From Pseudomonas paraeruginosa PA7 (GTDB lineage: Bacteria > Pseudomonadota > Gammaproteobacteria > Pseudomonadales > Pseudomonadaceae): a stretch of 64,000 nt of DNA. The position numbers and the translations under genes were made by a program. Below are positions 36,311 to 45,162 of the stretch, one piece after another. The notes beneath the pieces are model-generated. The model searched no databases. It saw only the letters and a list, made by a program, of their open reading frames with translations, and was not told the DNA's origin. Numbering within the stretch: position 1 is the stretch's first letter; each line of letters opens with the position of its first letter. Location of the stretch: the NCBI RefSeq assembly GCF_000017205.1, contig NC_009656.1, positions 1,368,001-1,432,000 of the forward strand, given 5' to 3'.

Positions 36311-38377
36311 ATGGATATGACGTCGCTGATGCCCCTCCTGCTGGGAGTAGGCCTGGTCGTTCTGCTGGTCATGGGCCTGCTGGCCCTGTTCAAGGCCTTC
36401 TACATCAAGGTCCCGCAAGGCACCGCGCTGATCGTCAACGACATGTCGTCGACGCCCAAGGTGCATTTCACCGGTGCGCTGGTCTATCCGGTGATCCACC
36501 TCAAGGAGTTCATGCGCATCTCGCTGATCACCCTGGAGGTGGACCGGCGCGGCAAGGACGGACTGATCTGCCGCGACAACATGCGCGCGGACATCACCGT
36601 GGCCTTCTACCTGCGGGTCAACGAGACCCAGGACGACGTGCTCAAGGTGGCCAAGGCCATCGGCGTCGACCGTGCTTCCGACCGTTCGGCGGTGAACGAG
36701 CTGTTCAACGCCAAGTTCTCCGAGGCGCTGAAGACCGTCGGCAAGCAATTCGACTTCGTCCAGCTGTTCGAGAATCGCCAGGACTTCCGCGACCGCATCA
36801 TCGAGGTGATCGGCAACGACCTGAACGGCTATGTCCTGGAAGACGTCGCCATCGACTACCTGGAGCAGACCGCGAAGAACTCGCTGGACCCGAGCAACAT
36901 CCTCGATGCCGAGGGTATCCGCAAGATCACCGAGCTGACCGCCACCCAGAACGTCATCACCAACGAACTGGAGCGCAACGAAGAGCTGGCGATCAAGAAG
37001 AAGAACGTCGAGACCCGCGAGGCGGCCCTGGCCCTGGAGCGCCAGCAGGCGGACGCCGAGGCCCGGCAGAAGCGCGAGATCGAGACCATCCGCGCCCGCG
37101 AGGAAGCGGAAACCGCGCGGGTCAAGGAAGAGGAGCGGCTGAAGGCCGAACAGGCGCGGATCCAGGCGCAGCAGGAAATCGACGTGCGCACCGAGAATCA
37201 CCAGCGCGAGGTCGAGGTGGCGCAGCAGAACCGTCAGCGCGCGGTGGTCATCGAGGTGGAGAAGGTCACCCGCGCCAAGGACCTGGAGATCGTCGCCCGC
37301 GAGCGTGAGGTCGAGCTGCAGAAGATCGAGAAGGAAAAGGCGCTGGAAGAGCAGCGCAAGAACATCGCCAATGTGATTCGCGAACGCGTCGCGGTAGAGA
37401 AGACCGTGGCCCAGGAAGAGGAGCGGATCAAGGAAGTTCGTGAGGTTTCCGAGGCCGAGCGGGTCAAGCAGGTGATCCTGCTGCAAGCCCAGGCGGAAGC
37501 CGAGCAGGAACTGGTGCGCCAGGTCAAGCAGGCGGAAGCCGACGAGGCCCGCTCCAAGCACAAGGCGGTGGAAATCAACACCATGGCCCAGGCCGAGCTG
37601 GAGGCCGCGTCGAAGCAGGCCGAGGCGAAGAAGCGCCTGGCCGAGGGGATCGAGGCCGAGCGCGCGGCGCCGGGGCTGGCCGATGCGCGGGTGCTGGAAG
37701 TCACCGCCGCGGCGAAGGAAAAGGACGGCCTGGCGGCGGCGCGGGTACGCGCCGAACAGCTGGTCGCCGAAGCCCGCGGCGACGAGGAGCGCGGCCTGGC
37801 CGACGCCCGGGTGCTCGAGGCGCAGGCGGCGGCCAAGGAGAAGGACGGCCTGGCTGAAGCCAAGGTGCTGGCCGAGAAGCTCGGCGCCCAGGCGCGTGGC
37901 GAGGAACAACTCGGCGCGGCCAAGGCCAAGGCGACCAAGGACCAGGGCAGCGCGGAAGCGGAGATCCTGCTGCAGCGCCTGAATGCCGAGGCCGAGGGCC
38001 TGGCGAAGAAGTTCGGCGCACTGGATGCTCTCAGCGACAGCGCCCGCCAGCACGAAGAGTTCCGCATGCAGCTGGAGAAGAGCTTCGAGGAAGCCATGGC
38101 GGCCATTGCCGCGAACAAGGACATCGCCAAGGAACAGGCCGAGGTGCTCGCCACCGCGCTGGGCAAGGCGAACATCGAGATCGTCGGCGGCGAGGGCGAC
38201 TTCTTCAATTCCTTCGCCAAGTCGCTGTCGGTGGGCAAGGCCATCGAGGGCGTGGTCGGCAAGAGTCCGGTGGTGCAGGACGTTCTCGCCCGCCTGCTCA
38301 ACGGTCGCGGCGCGCCCTCGGTCTCCGTTCCGGAGCGCAAGAGCGGCCACGAAAGCGAGCCGGCGGCGGAAGTCTGA
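36311..38377 (+). CDS. Flotillin-like protein (YqiK/FloT family)
   Basis: 688 residues. One N-terminal membrane span (LLLGVGLVVLLVMGLLALF), an SPFH/band 7 domain (about 30-230; FYIKVPQGTALIVNDMS, MRADITVAFYLRVNETQDDV) and a very long charged coiled coil (230-600). The coil includes a near-perfect 40-residue tandem duplication starting at residue 456. Flotillins organise membrane microdomains. Longer than FloA/FloT of Bacillus because of the extended coil. Start ATG 36311, MDMTSLMPLLLGVG. Confidence 0.93.
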   Translation: MDMTSLMPLLLGVGLVVLLVMGLLALFKAFYIKVPQGTALIVNDMSSTPKVHFTGALVYPVIHLKEFMRISLITLEVDRRGKDGLICRDNMRADITVAFYLRVNETQDDVLKVAKAIGVDRASDRSAVNELFNAKFSEALKTVGKQFDFVQLFENRQDFRDRIIEVIGNDLNGYVLEDVAIDYLEQTAKNSLDPSNILDAEGIRKITELTATQNVITNELERNEELAIKKKNVETREAALALERQQADAEARQKREIETIRAREEAETARVKEEERLKAEQARIQAQQEIDVRTENHQREVEVAQQNRQRAVVIEVEKVTRAKDLEIVAREREVELQKIEKEKALEEQRKNIANVIRERVAVEKTVAQEEERIKEVREVSEAERVKQVILLQAQAEAEQELVRQVKQAEADEARSKHKAVEINTMAQAELEAASKQAEAKKRLAEGIEAERAAPGLADARVLEVTAAAKEKDGLAAARVRAEQLVAEARGDEERGLADARVLEAQAAAKEKDGLAEAKVLAEKLGAQARGEEQLGAAKAKATKDQGSAEAEILLQRLNAEAEGLAKKFGALDALSDSARQHEEFRMQLEKSFEEAMAAIAANKDIAKEQAEVLATALGKANIEIVGGEGDFFNSFAKSLSVGKAIEGVVGKSPVVQDVLARLLNGRGAPSVSVPERKSGHESEPAAEV
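37676..37915 (+). repeat. Two tandem 120-bp units inside the flotillin gene
   Basis: Units 37676-37795 and 37796-37915 encode LADARVLE-x2-AAAKEKDGLA-x-A-x-V-x-AE-x-L and similar ends (EARGDEERG, QARGEEQLG). The period is exactly 40 codons. The units sit in the coiled-coil region and could vary in number between strains. Confidence 0.8.
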
Positions 38378-38526
38378 ATTGCCGCCCAGCCTCCGCCCTA
38401 TGCGGCGGAGGCGCTTTGCCCATGCCCTGAACGGCGCCGGCGCGGGCGTCGCCCGCCGGCTGCGCCCGGCACCGGGCGCCCGGGCCGTGTTCCCTCGATG
38501 ACCGCCGCAGACCCAGGAAGACCAGG

Positions 38527-41500
38527 ATGTCGGACACTCAAGCCGCAACCCCCGCACAGGACATATTGGACAAGGCCGTCGCCGAGGGCGGCGCCTACGA
38601 GGTGCTGCACAAGCGCCTGCTGGAGCAGGGGCAGCGCCTGCGGCAGACCGCCGAACGGCTGAACGCCAGTCGCCTGGAGGAGTTCGGCGACAGCCAGATG
38701 GACGTGATCGGCCGGGTCCGCATCCGTACCGAGAACAACTGCATCGCCCGCGACATCGTCCAGGTCGGCGACTGCCTGCTGTTCGGCTACAACGTGTTCA
38801 TCGGCCTGCGCAAGGAAACCGGCGTGGCCGACGTGTTCTCCCTCTATCGCCTGGTGGAGGGCAGCGAGGGCTACGAGGCCGAGCCGGTGCCGCTGGAGGG
38901 CAGCTTTCTCGCCGCGCCGGGCTTCGTCAACGATTTCAACGAGCTCTACACCTATTACAAGAACACCCGCCTGCTGCAATTGGCGATCCGCGACGGCAAG
39001 CTGCTGGCGAGCTTCCAGATCGGCGAGCGGATCACCGACATCCGCGTGTTCCGCTGGTCGATCTCCAGCGACGGCAGCGAAGTCCGCTACATCGACAACC
39101 GCGGCGAGCGCGACATCGCCCTGCCGGCACCGTTCGACTTCGAATGGCAGCGGGCGACCCGCGAGATGGTGGTGGAGGGGCGCTTCCCGCACCTGAATAT
39201 CCTCGACACCCTGTTCGTCGAGACCATCGGCGGCGACCTGACCATCAAGGTCGAGAACAACACCGAGGTCGGCCTGGGCATCTATCGCGAAGAGGTGATG
39301 GACAAGACCCAGTCGCTGGATGACGCGCAGGTCGAGTTCGCCCGCCTCGGCAGCCTGCTGCTGCTCAAGGTCCTGCCCTATCGCGAAGAGCAGTGGCGCT
39401 ACCTGGTGTTCAACAGCCTGACCGGCAAGGTCGAGCGCATCGACGCCATCGGCCTGGCCTGCATCCAGTTGCCGGAGGACCACGGGATCATCTTCCCCGG
39501 CGGCTACTACCTGCAGAACGGCGAGTACCGTACCTTCGAGCAGTCCATGGAGGGCATGCGCTTCAAGCGCTCGGTGCGTTCGCCCAATGGCGAGGACGTG
39601 CAGTACATCTTCTACCACCCCGAGCAGGGGCGGAACGTGCTGCTCACCTACAACCTGATCAACCGCCAGTTGCAGAACCCTCTCTTCGGCCACGGCTACG
39701 CGCGCCTGGAAGACGGGCGCATGGTGATCTTCGCCGCCGAAGGCGAGGAGCCGACTCGCATCCATCCGATGCAGGTCTGGCAGACGCCGTTCTGCAGCGA
39801 GGAGTACGCGGCCCGCCAACCGGCGCGCAGCGGCTTCCTCGGGCGGATCGGCAACGCCGAGCTGGTGCGCGGCGTCTCCGACCTCTACGACCTGTGTCGG
39901 GAGATCGAGACCCCGGCGGTTTCGCTCCAGCGTTACTCGCTGCTGTGCCAGAACACCCGGCGCCTGTTCGACGTCTACCACTGGCTCGGCAGCGACCAGC
40001 TGGACGGATTGGCGCCGCTGTTGCGCGAAGTGGCGGCGACCGCCGAACTGGTGCTCGACGAATACGAGAAGGTCGAAAGCATCCGCCGCCAGTCGGCCCA
40101 GGCGATGGTCGACGCGGAGGAGCGGCACAAGGCCTTGTTGTCCGGACTGCTGCCGGACGGCTGGGACCGGGTGCAGCAGTTCGTCGACGGACTCAACGGC
40201 ATCACCGCCCAGCGCGGCTTGCTGCTGACCATCCGCGAGTACCGCTACATCGACGTGGCGCGGCTCGACGCCATGGAGGCCGAGCTGCTTGCGGCCCACG
40301 AGCGGGTGGCCGCTGCCACCGCGACCTTCCTCGCCAGCGAACAGGCCCTGCAGCCGCTGCTGGAGCGCCTGCAGGCCCTCGACGGCGAGGCGCAGAAGGC
40401 CGAGACCGTGGCCCAGCTCGGCGAGCCGCTGGCGGCGCTGGAGGCGATGGCCGGCGACCTCGACATGCTGTCCTCGCTGATGGCTTCGCTGCGCATCGAC
40501 GACGCTACCCAGCGGACCCGGATCATCGAGTCGATCTCGGAGATCTACGCCCGCCTGAACCAGGCCAAGGCGCGCGCCGAGCAGCGGCGCAAGGGGCTCG
40601 GTTCGAGCGAGACCGTGGCCCAGTTCGGCGCCCGGTTCAAACTCTTCGGCCAGGGCATCACCAACGCCCTGGCCCAGGCCCAGGACCCCGAGCGCTGCGA
40701 CGAGCAACTGTCGCGCCTGCTGGTGCAACTGGAGGAACTGGAAAGCCAGTTCGGCGACCACGAGCAGTTCCTCGGCGACATCCTGGCCAAGCGCGAGGAA
40801 CTGCTGGAAACCTTCGAGGCGCACAAGCAGACCCTGCTCGACGAGCGCCAGCGCAAGGCCCAGGGCCTGCTCGACGCCGCCCGGCGAATCCTCGACAGCC
40901 TGCAACGACGTACCGCGCGCTTCACCGAGGCGGACGAGCTGAATGCGTTCTTCGCCGCCGACCCGCTGATCCTCAAGCTGCGCGAACTGGCCGAACGCCT
41001 TCGCGAATTGAAGGACAGCGTCAAGGCCGACGACGTCGAGGCACGCCTGAAGGCCGCGCGCGACCAGGCGGTGCGCGCCCTGCGCGACAAGAGCGAACTG
41101 TTCGAGGAGGGCGGCGACGTCATCCGCCTCGGTCCGCGCCATCGCTTCAGTGTGAATACCCAGGACCTCGACCTGACCCTGATGCCGCGCGGCGACGCGC
41201 TGTACCTGCACCTGACCGGCACCGACTTCCTCGAACCGCTTCAGGACGCCCGGCTCGACGAGCTGCGCGGGTTCTGGCAGGTCAACCTGGAGTCCGAGTC
41301 GGAGACGCTGTACCGCGCCGAATATCTCGCCGGCGAAGTGCTCGCCGCCGCCGACGCGGGACGTGATGGCTTCAGCCTGGAGCGCCTGCAGGCGCTGCTG
41401 GCGCAGCCGGACGAGCTGGCGCGGGCGATCCGCGATTTCGCCGCGCCGCGCTACAAGGAGGGCTACGAGAAAGGCATTCACGACCATGATGCGGCGGCGA

Positions 41501-43767
41501 TCCTGGTGCGCCTGCTGCCGTTGCGCGAGAGCGCCGGACTGCTGCGTTACGCGCCCTCGGCGCGGGCCTTCGCCAGCCTGTTCTGGAGCCGCCAGCGCGA
41601 GGGACGGGAAATCGCCGGCTGGCCCGAGCGGGCACGCGGCAGCCGCAGCATCCAGCAGATGTTCGGCCGCGACGACGGCCTGCTCGCCCTTCGCGGCGAA
41701 GTGGCCGCGGCGATGCGCGCGCTGCTCGCCGAACAACCCATCGCGCTGGACCCGCAGCATATCGACGAGGCGGCCGAGTACCTGGTCTGGGAGTTGTCCG
41801 CCGAGCGTCCCGAGTTCACCTTCAGCAAATATGCCCGGCAACTGCAGGAAGGACTCAAGCTGCGCCTGCAAGGCGCGCGTCTGTGGGACGACTACCAGCA
41901 GACCCTGGAGCGCCTCGGCGAGCGGCCCGCGGCCCAGTGGGAACTGGCCGGCAACTGGCTGCGCGGGCTCTGCGGAGACGCCGAGTTCCAGCCATTGGCG
42001 GCCTACCTGGACGAGGCGGTGGCGCTCTCGTTGCTGGACGAGGAGATGCCACGACGGATCACCGAGGTCGACCTGCGCTTCCAGGTCGACGGCCTGATGG
42101 GCGAGCATCCGCGCATCGTCGAACGCGGCCTGGCGCTGGCGGTGGACGATTTCTTCGGCCGCCTGCGCCGCCATCGCCAGCAGTTCCTGCCGGGGCTGCG
42201 GCGCTACCAGGCGCTGCGCCAGGAAATCGTCGAACGCGAGCGCGAGGCGCTGCGCCTGGCCGAGTTCAAGCCGCGTCCGCTGTCCTCGTTCGTTCGCAAC
42301 AAGCTGATCAACGACGTCTACCTGGGTGTCATCGGCGACAACCTGGCCAAGCAGATGGGCACGGTAGGCGAAAACAAGCGCACCGACCTGATGGGCCTGC
42401 TGATGCTGATCTCGCCGCCCGGCTACGGCAAGACCACGCTGATGGAGTACGTGGCGCACCGCCTGGGTCTGATCTTCATGAAGATCAACGGCCCGGCGCT
42501 GGGCCACGAGGTGCGCTCGCTGGATCCCGGCCAGGCGCCGGACGCGACTTCGCGGCAGGAGCTGGAGAAGCTCAACCTGGCGCTGGAAATGGGCAACAAC
42601 GTGATGCTCTACGTCGATGACATCCAGCACACCCATCCGGAGTTCCTGCAGAAATTCATTTCCCTCTGCGACGGCACGCGCCGGGTGGAAGGGGTATGGA
42701 AGGGACGGACCAGGACCTACGACATGCGCGGGCGGAAATTCTGCGTGGTGATGGCGGGCAATCCCTACACCGAGTCCGGCGAGGTCTTCCGTATTCCCGA
42801 CATGCTCGCCAACCGCGCCGACATCTACAATCTCGGCGACACCCTCAGCGGCATGCAGGAGGCGTTCTCCCTCAGCTACATCGAGAACGCCCTGACCTCC
42901 AACCCGGTTCTCGCGCCGCTGGCCACCCGCGACATGGCCGACGTCTATCGCTTCGTCGCCAAGGCCGAGGGCAAGCCGTTCTCCAGCAACGAGCTGGCCC
43001 ATGGCTACAGCGGTGCCGAGATCAACGAGATCAGCAGCACCCTGCAACGCCTGATGCAGGTGCGCGACGTGGTGCTCAAGGTCAACCAGCAGTACATCGC
43101 CAGCGCCGCCCAGGCCGACCAGTACCGCAGCGAGCCGCCGTTCAAGCTGCAGGGCAGCTACCGCAACATGAACAAGATGGCGGAGAAGATCTCCGCGGTG
43201 ATGAACGACGCCGAGCTGCTGCAACTGATCGCCGACCACTACCAGGGCGAGTCGCAACTGCTGACCACCGGCGCCGAGGAAAACCTGCTGAAGCTCGCCG
43301 AGTTGCGCGGCAACCAGACCCCCGCGCAGGCCGAGCGCTGGGCGCAGATCAAGCGCGACTTCCTGCGCAACAAGGCCATGGGCGGCAGCGACGCCGATGT
43401 CGGCGGACGCCTGGTGGCGCAGCTCAACGACCTGGTGGAGAGCGTGCGCGGCCTGGCCCGTGAACCCCAGCCGGTACAACCGGCGCCCTGGGACGAGTTG
43501 CTGGCGGGGCTGCGCCAGCTCGGCCAGGGTGCGCCGGCGTTGAACGTCGAGGTCACGGCACCGGCGCAGCCGGGCGTCCAGCAGGTGCTGGAGAGTCTCG
43601 CCGAATGCTTGCAGGACAGCTTCCTGCCGCTGATCAAGGTGATGGACCGCAAGATCGACGTCGACCTGCGCACCCATAGCCGTATCAACGAAATATCCAG
43701 CCGCCTCGACGAACTGGGCCGGCTGCTGGGCGGCGAGCAGCGACCGCTGGAGAACGGTCAACCCTGA
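38527..43767 (+). CDS. Giant AAA ATPase (DUF3686-type, annotated elsewhere as DNA repair ATPase)
   Basis: 1746 residues. The first 600 residues are beta-rich with no domain I can name (GRVRIRTENNCIARDIVQVGDCLLFGYNVFIGL onward; a DUF3686-like region). Residues about 600-1000 contain coiled-coil stretches (HERVAAATATFLASEQALQPLLERLQAL). The AAA core has Walker A P1298-GYGKTT (K1302), Walker B in VMLYVDDIQHTHPEF (D1364-D1365) and a sensor-like CVVMAGNPYTESGEVFRIPDMLANRADI. The C-terminal region is helical. No nuclease or helicase motif is visible, so the DNA-repair label is weak. It lies in a flotillin-PspA operon, which argues for a membrane-linked remodelling role. Confidence 0.88.
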   Translation: MSDTQAATPAQDILDKAVAEGGAYEVLHKRLLEQGQRLRQTAERLNASRLEEFGDSQMDVIGRVRIRTENNCIARDIVQVGDCLLFGYNVFIGLRKETGVADVFSLYRLVEGSEGYEAEPVPLEGSFLAAPGFVNDFNELYTYYKNTRLLQLAIRDGKLLASFQIGERITDIRVFRWSISSDGSEVRYIDNRGERDIALPAPFDFEWQRATREMVVEGRFPHLNILDTLFVETIGGDLTIKVENNTEVGLGIYREEVMDKTQSLDDAQVEFARLGSLLLLKVLPYREEQWRYLVFNSLTGKVERIDAIGLACIQLPEDHGIIFPGGYYLQNGEYRTFEQSMEGMRFKRSVRSPNGEDVQYIFYHPEQGRNVLLTYNLINRQLQNPLFGHGYARLEDGRMVIFAAEGEEPTRIHPMQVWQTPFCSEEYAARQPARSGFLGRIGNAELVRGVSDLYDLCREIETPAVSLQRYSLLCQNTRRLFDVYHWLGSDQLDGLAPLLREVAATAELVLDEYEKVESIRRQSAQAMVDAEERHKALLSGLLPDGWDRVQQFVDGLNGITAQRGLLLTIREYRYIDVARLDAMEAELLAAHERVAAATATFLASEQALQPLLERLQALDGEAQKAETVAQLGEPLAALEAMAGDLDMLSSLMASLRIDDATQRTRIIESISEIYARLNQAKARAEQRRKGLGSSETVAQFGARFKLFGQGITNALAQAQDPERCDEQLSRLLVQLEELESQFGDHEQFLGDILAKREELLETFEAHKQTLLDERQRKAQGLLDAARRILDSLQRRTARFTEADELNAFFAADPLILKLRELAERLRELKDSVKADDVEARLKAARDQAVRALRDKSELFEEGGDVIRLGPRHRFSVNTQDLDLTLMPRGDALYLHLTGTDFLEPLQDARLDELRGFWQVNLESESETLYRAEYLAGEVLAAADAGRDGFSLERLQALLAQPDELARAIRDFAAPRYKEGYEKGIHDHDAAAILVRLLPLRESAGLLRYAPSARAFASLFWSRQREGREIAGWPERARGSRSIQQMFGRDDGLLALRGEVAAAMRALLAEQPIALDPQHIDEAAEYLVWELSAERPEFTFSKYARQLQEGLKLRLQGARLWDDYQQTLERLGERPAAQWELAGNWLRGLCGDAEFQPLAAYLDEAVALSLLDEEMPRRITEVDLRFQVDGLMGEHPRIVERGLALAVDDFFGRLRRHRQQFLPGLRRYQALRQEIVEREREALRLAEFKPRPLSSFVRNKLINDVYLGVIGDNLAKQMGTVGENKRTDLMGLLMLISPPGYGKTTLMEYVAHRLGLIFMKINGPALGHEVRSLDPGQAPDATSRQELEKLNLALEMGNNVMLYVDDIQHTHPEFLQKFISLCDGTRRVEGVWKGRTRTYDMRGRKFCVVMAGNPYTESGEVFRIPDMLANRADIYNLGDTLSGMQEAFSLSYIENALTSNPVLAPLATRDMADVYRFVAKAEGKPFSSNELAHGYSGAEINEISSTLQRLMQVRDVVLKVNQQYIASAAQADQYRSEPPFKLQGSYRNMNKMAEKISAVMNDAELLQLIADHYQGESQLLTTGAEENLLKLAELRGNQTPAQAERWAQIKRDFLRNKAMGGSDADVGGRLVAQLNDLVESVRGLAREPQPVQPAPWDELLAGLRQLGQGAPALNVEVTAPAQPGVQQVLESLAECLQDSFLPLIKVMDRKIDVDLRTHSRINEISSRLDELGRLLGGEQRPLENGQP

Positions 43768-43783
43768 GATGCGAGGAGCGGAA

Positions 43784-44476
43784 ATGGACTTCGACGGATT
43801 GGACCGCCAACTGCGTGACAGCCTGGCGGACCTGAAGCTGAGCAATGAGGAACGTGACGAACTGCGCCAGTTGGGCAGCGAGCTGGCGCCCGACCAGGTG
43901 CGTTTCCTGCGTAACCGCGCCTTCGACCTGGTGCGCGAGTTGGTTCTCGTCGAGGAGCGGGACGAGCGCATGGCCGCCCTGAAATGGCTGGAGCAGGTGG
44001 TGCGCACCCTGGAGGTCACCGCGGCGGCGCCGCGCAGCCGCGCCAGCGCCCACTTCAGCCCCGGCGAGCAGTGTCGGCGGAAGATCCGCGAGCTGTGCCG
44101 CCAGGCCCGGCAAAGCCTGGATATCTGCGTGTTCACCATTTCCGACGACCAGCTCAGCGCGGAGATCCTCGCCTGCCACCAGCGCGGCGTGCCGGTGCGG
44201 ATCGTCAGCGACGACGACAAGCGGTTCGACGAGGGCAGCGATATCCATGCGCTGCGCGAGGCCGGCGTACCGGTGCGGATCGACGACAGTCCCTTCCACA
44301 TGCACCACAAGTTCGCTCTGGTGGACGGCGCCTGGCTGCTCAACGGCAGCTTCAACTGGACCCGCAGCGCCAGCGTCAACAACGAGGAGAACCTGCTGGT
44401 GACCGACGACGCCGTGCTGATCGGCGCCTATCGGCGCGAGTTCGAGGAACTCTGGGGGCGCTACGCGCCGCGTTGA
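43784..44476 (+). CDS. Single-HKD phospholipase D-like protein
   Basis: 230 residues. An N-terminal helical part (LADLKLSNEERDELRQLGSELAPDQVRFLRNRAFDLVRELVLVEERDERM) precedes one PLD domain with H174-x-K176-x4-D181 (HMHHKFALVDGAWLLNGSFNWTRSA). A single HKD implies action as a dimer, as in Nuc endonuclease and mitoPLD/Zucchini, which cut nucleic acid or cardiolipin. No signal peptide, so it is cytosolic or attached to the membrane through partners. I chose ATG 43784 (MDFDGLDRQ) because GAGGAG precedes it; ATG 43769 overlaps the ATPase stop codon region. Last gene of the operon. Confidence 0.87.
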   Translation: MDFDGLDRQLRDSLADLKLSNEERDELRQLGSELAPDQVRFLRNRAFDLVRELVLVEERDERMAALKWLEQVVRTLEVTAAAPRSRASAHFSPGEQCRRKIRELCRQARQSLDICVFTISDDQLSAEILACHQRGVPVRIVSDDDKRFDEGSDIHALREAGVPVRIDDSPFHMHHKFALVDGAWLLNGSFNWTRSASVNNEENLLVTDDAVLIGAYRREFEELWGRYAPR

Positions 44477-44582
44477 TCGGCAAGGATGGGAAAAAGGCCG
44501 GGCAGGCGGTCGGCCGGCGGGCCGCACGCCGCCGGGTTTCGGGTTAGACTTGCGCCCTTTCGCTTCCCACGCCGGTATTCCC

Positions 44583-45122
44583 ATGGCCCTGCAATCCACG
44601 CCCTACAAAGCCGATATCTCCCTGACCGACCTGGACCGCGGGGTCTACGAGACGTTGCGCCTGACCGTCGCCCGCCACCCCTCCGAGACCGAGGAGCGCC
44701 TGGCGGTACGCCTGCTGGCCTATGTGCTGTGGTATGGCGAGCAGATCGCCTTCGGACGCGGCCTGTCGGACGTGGACGAGCCGGCGCTCTGGGAAAAGAG
44801 CCTGGACGGCCGGGTCCTGCACTGGATCGAGGTCGGCCAGCCGGACGCCGAGCGCATCACCTGGTGCTCGCGCCGCTGCGAGCGTTTCAGCCTGCTCGCC
44901 TACGGCAACCTGCGGGTCTGGCAGACCAAGGTGCTGGACAACGTACGCAGCCTGAAGAACATCAACGTCGCGGCAGTGCCCCAGGAAGCCCTGGAGAACC
45001 TCTCCCGCGACCTGCCACGCTCGATCAACTGGACCGTGATGATCAGCGAGGGCACGATCTTCGTCACCGACGAGAACGGCCAGCACGAACTGCAGCTGGA
45101 GTGGCTGCAGGGCGAGCGTTGA
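44583..45122 (+). CDS. YaeQ family protein
   Basis: 179 residues matching YaeQ: MALQSTPYKADISLTDLDRG, RHPSETEERLAVRLLAYVLWYGEQIAFGRGLSDVDEPALW, HWIEVGQPD. The fold is PD-(D/E)XK-like. The E. coli member was linked to haemolysin/RfaH effects, but the biochemical activity is unknown. Separate from the PLD gene by 106 bases with its own likely promoter, and 40 bases ahead of recJ. Confidence 0.92.
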   Translation: MALQSTPYKADISLTDLDRGVYETLRLTVARHPSETEERLAVRLLAYVLWYGEQIAFGRGLSDVDEPALWEKSLDGRVLHWIEVGQPDAERITWCSRRCERFSLLAYGNLRVWQTKVLDNVRSLKNINVAAVPQEALENLSRDLPRSINWTVMISEGTIFVTDENGQHELQLEWLQGER

Positions 45123-45162
45123 GCGCCGCCGCTTCCTTCCGTCGAATCGAACGAGTGATCTG

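Noticed and set aside
38398..44382. A 1994-codon open frame on the minus strand opposite the giant ATPase and PLD genes
   Set aside because: Its translation is low-complexity (many Q, A, L, H, V in biased order), typical of the antisense frame of GC-rich codons. It has no ribosome site or domain, whereas the plus-strand frame has Walker motifs and operon context.
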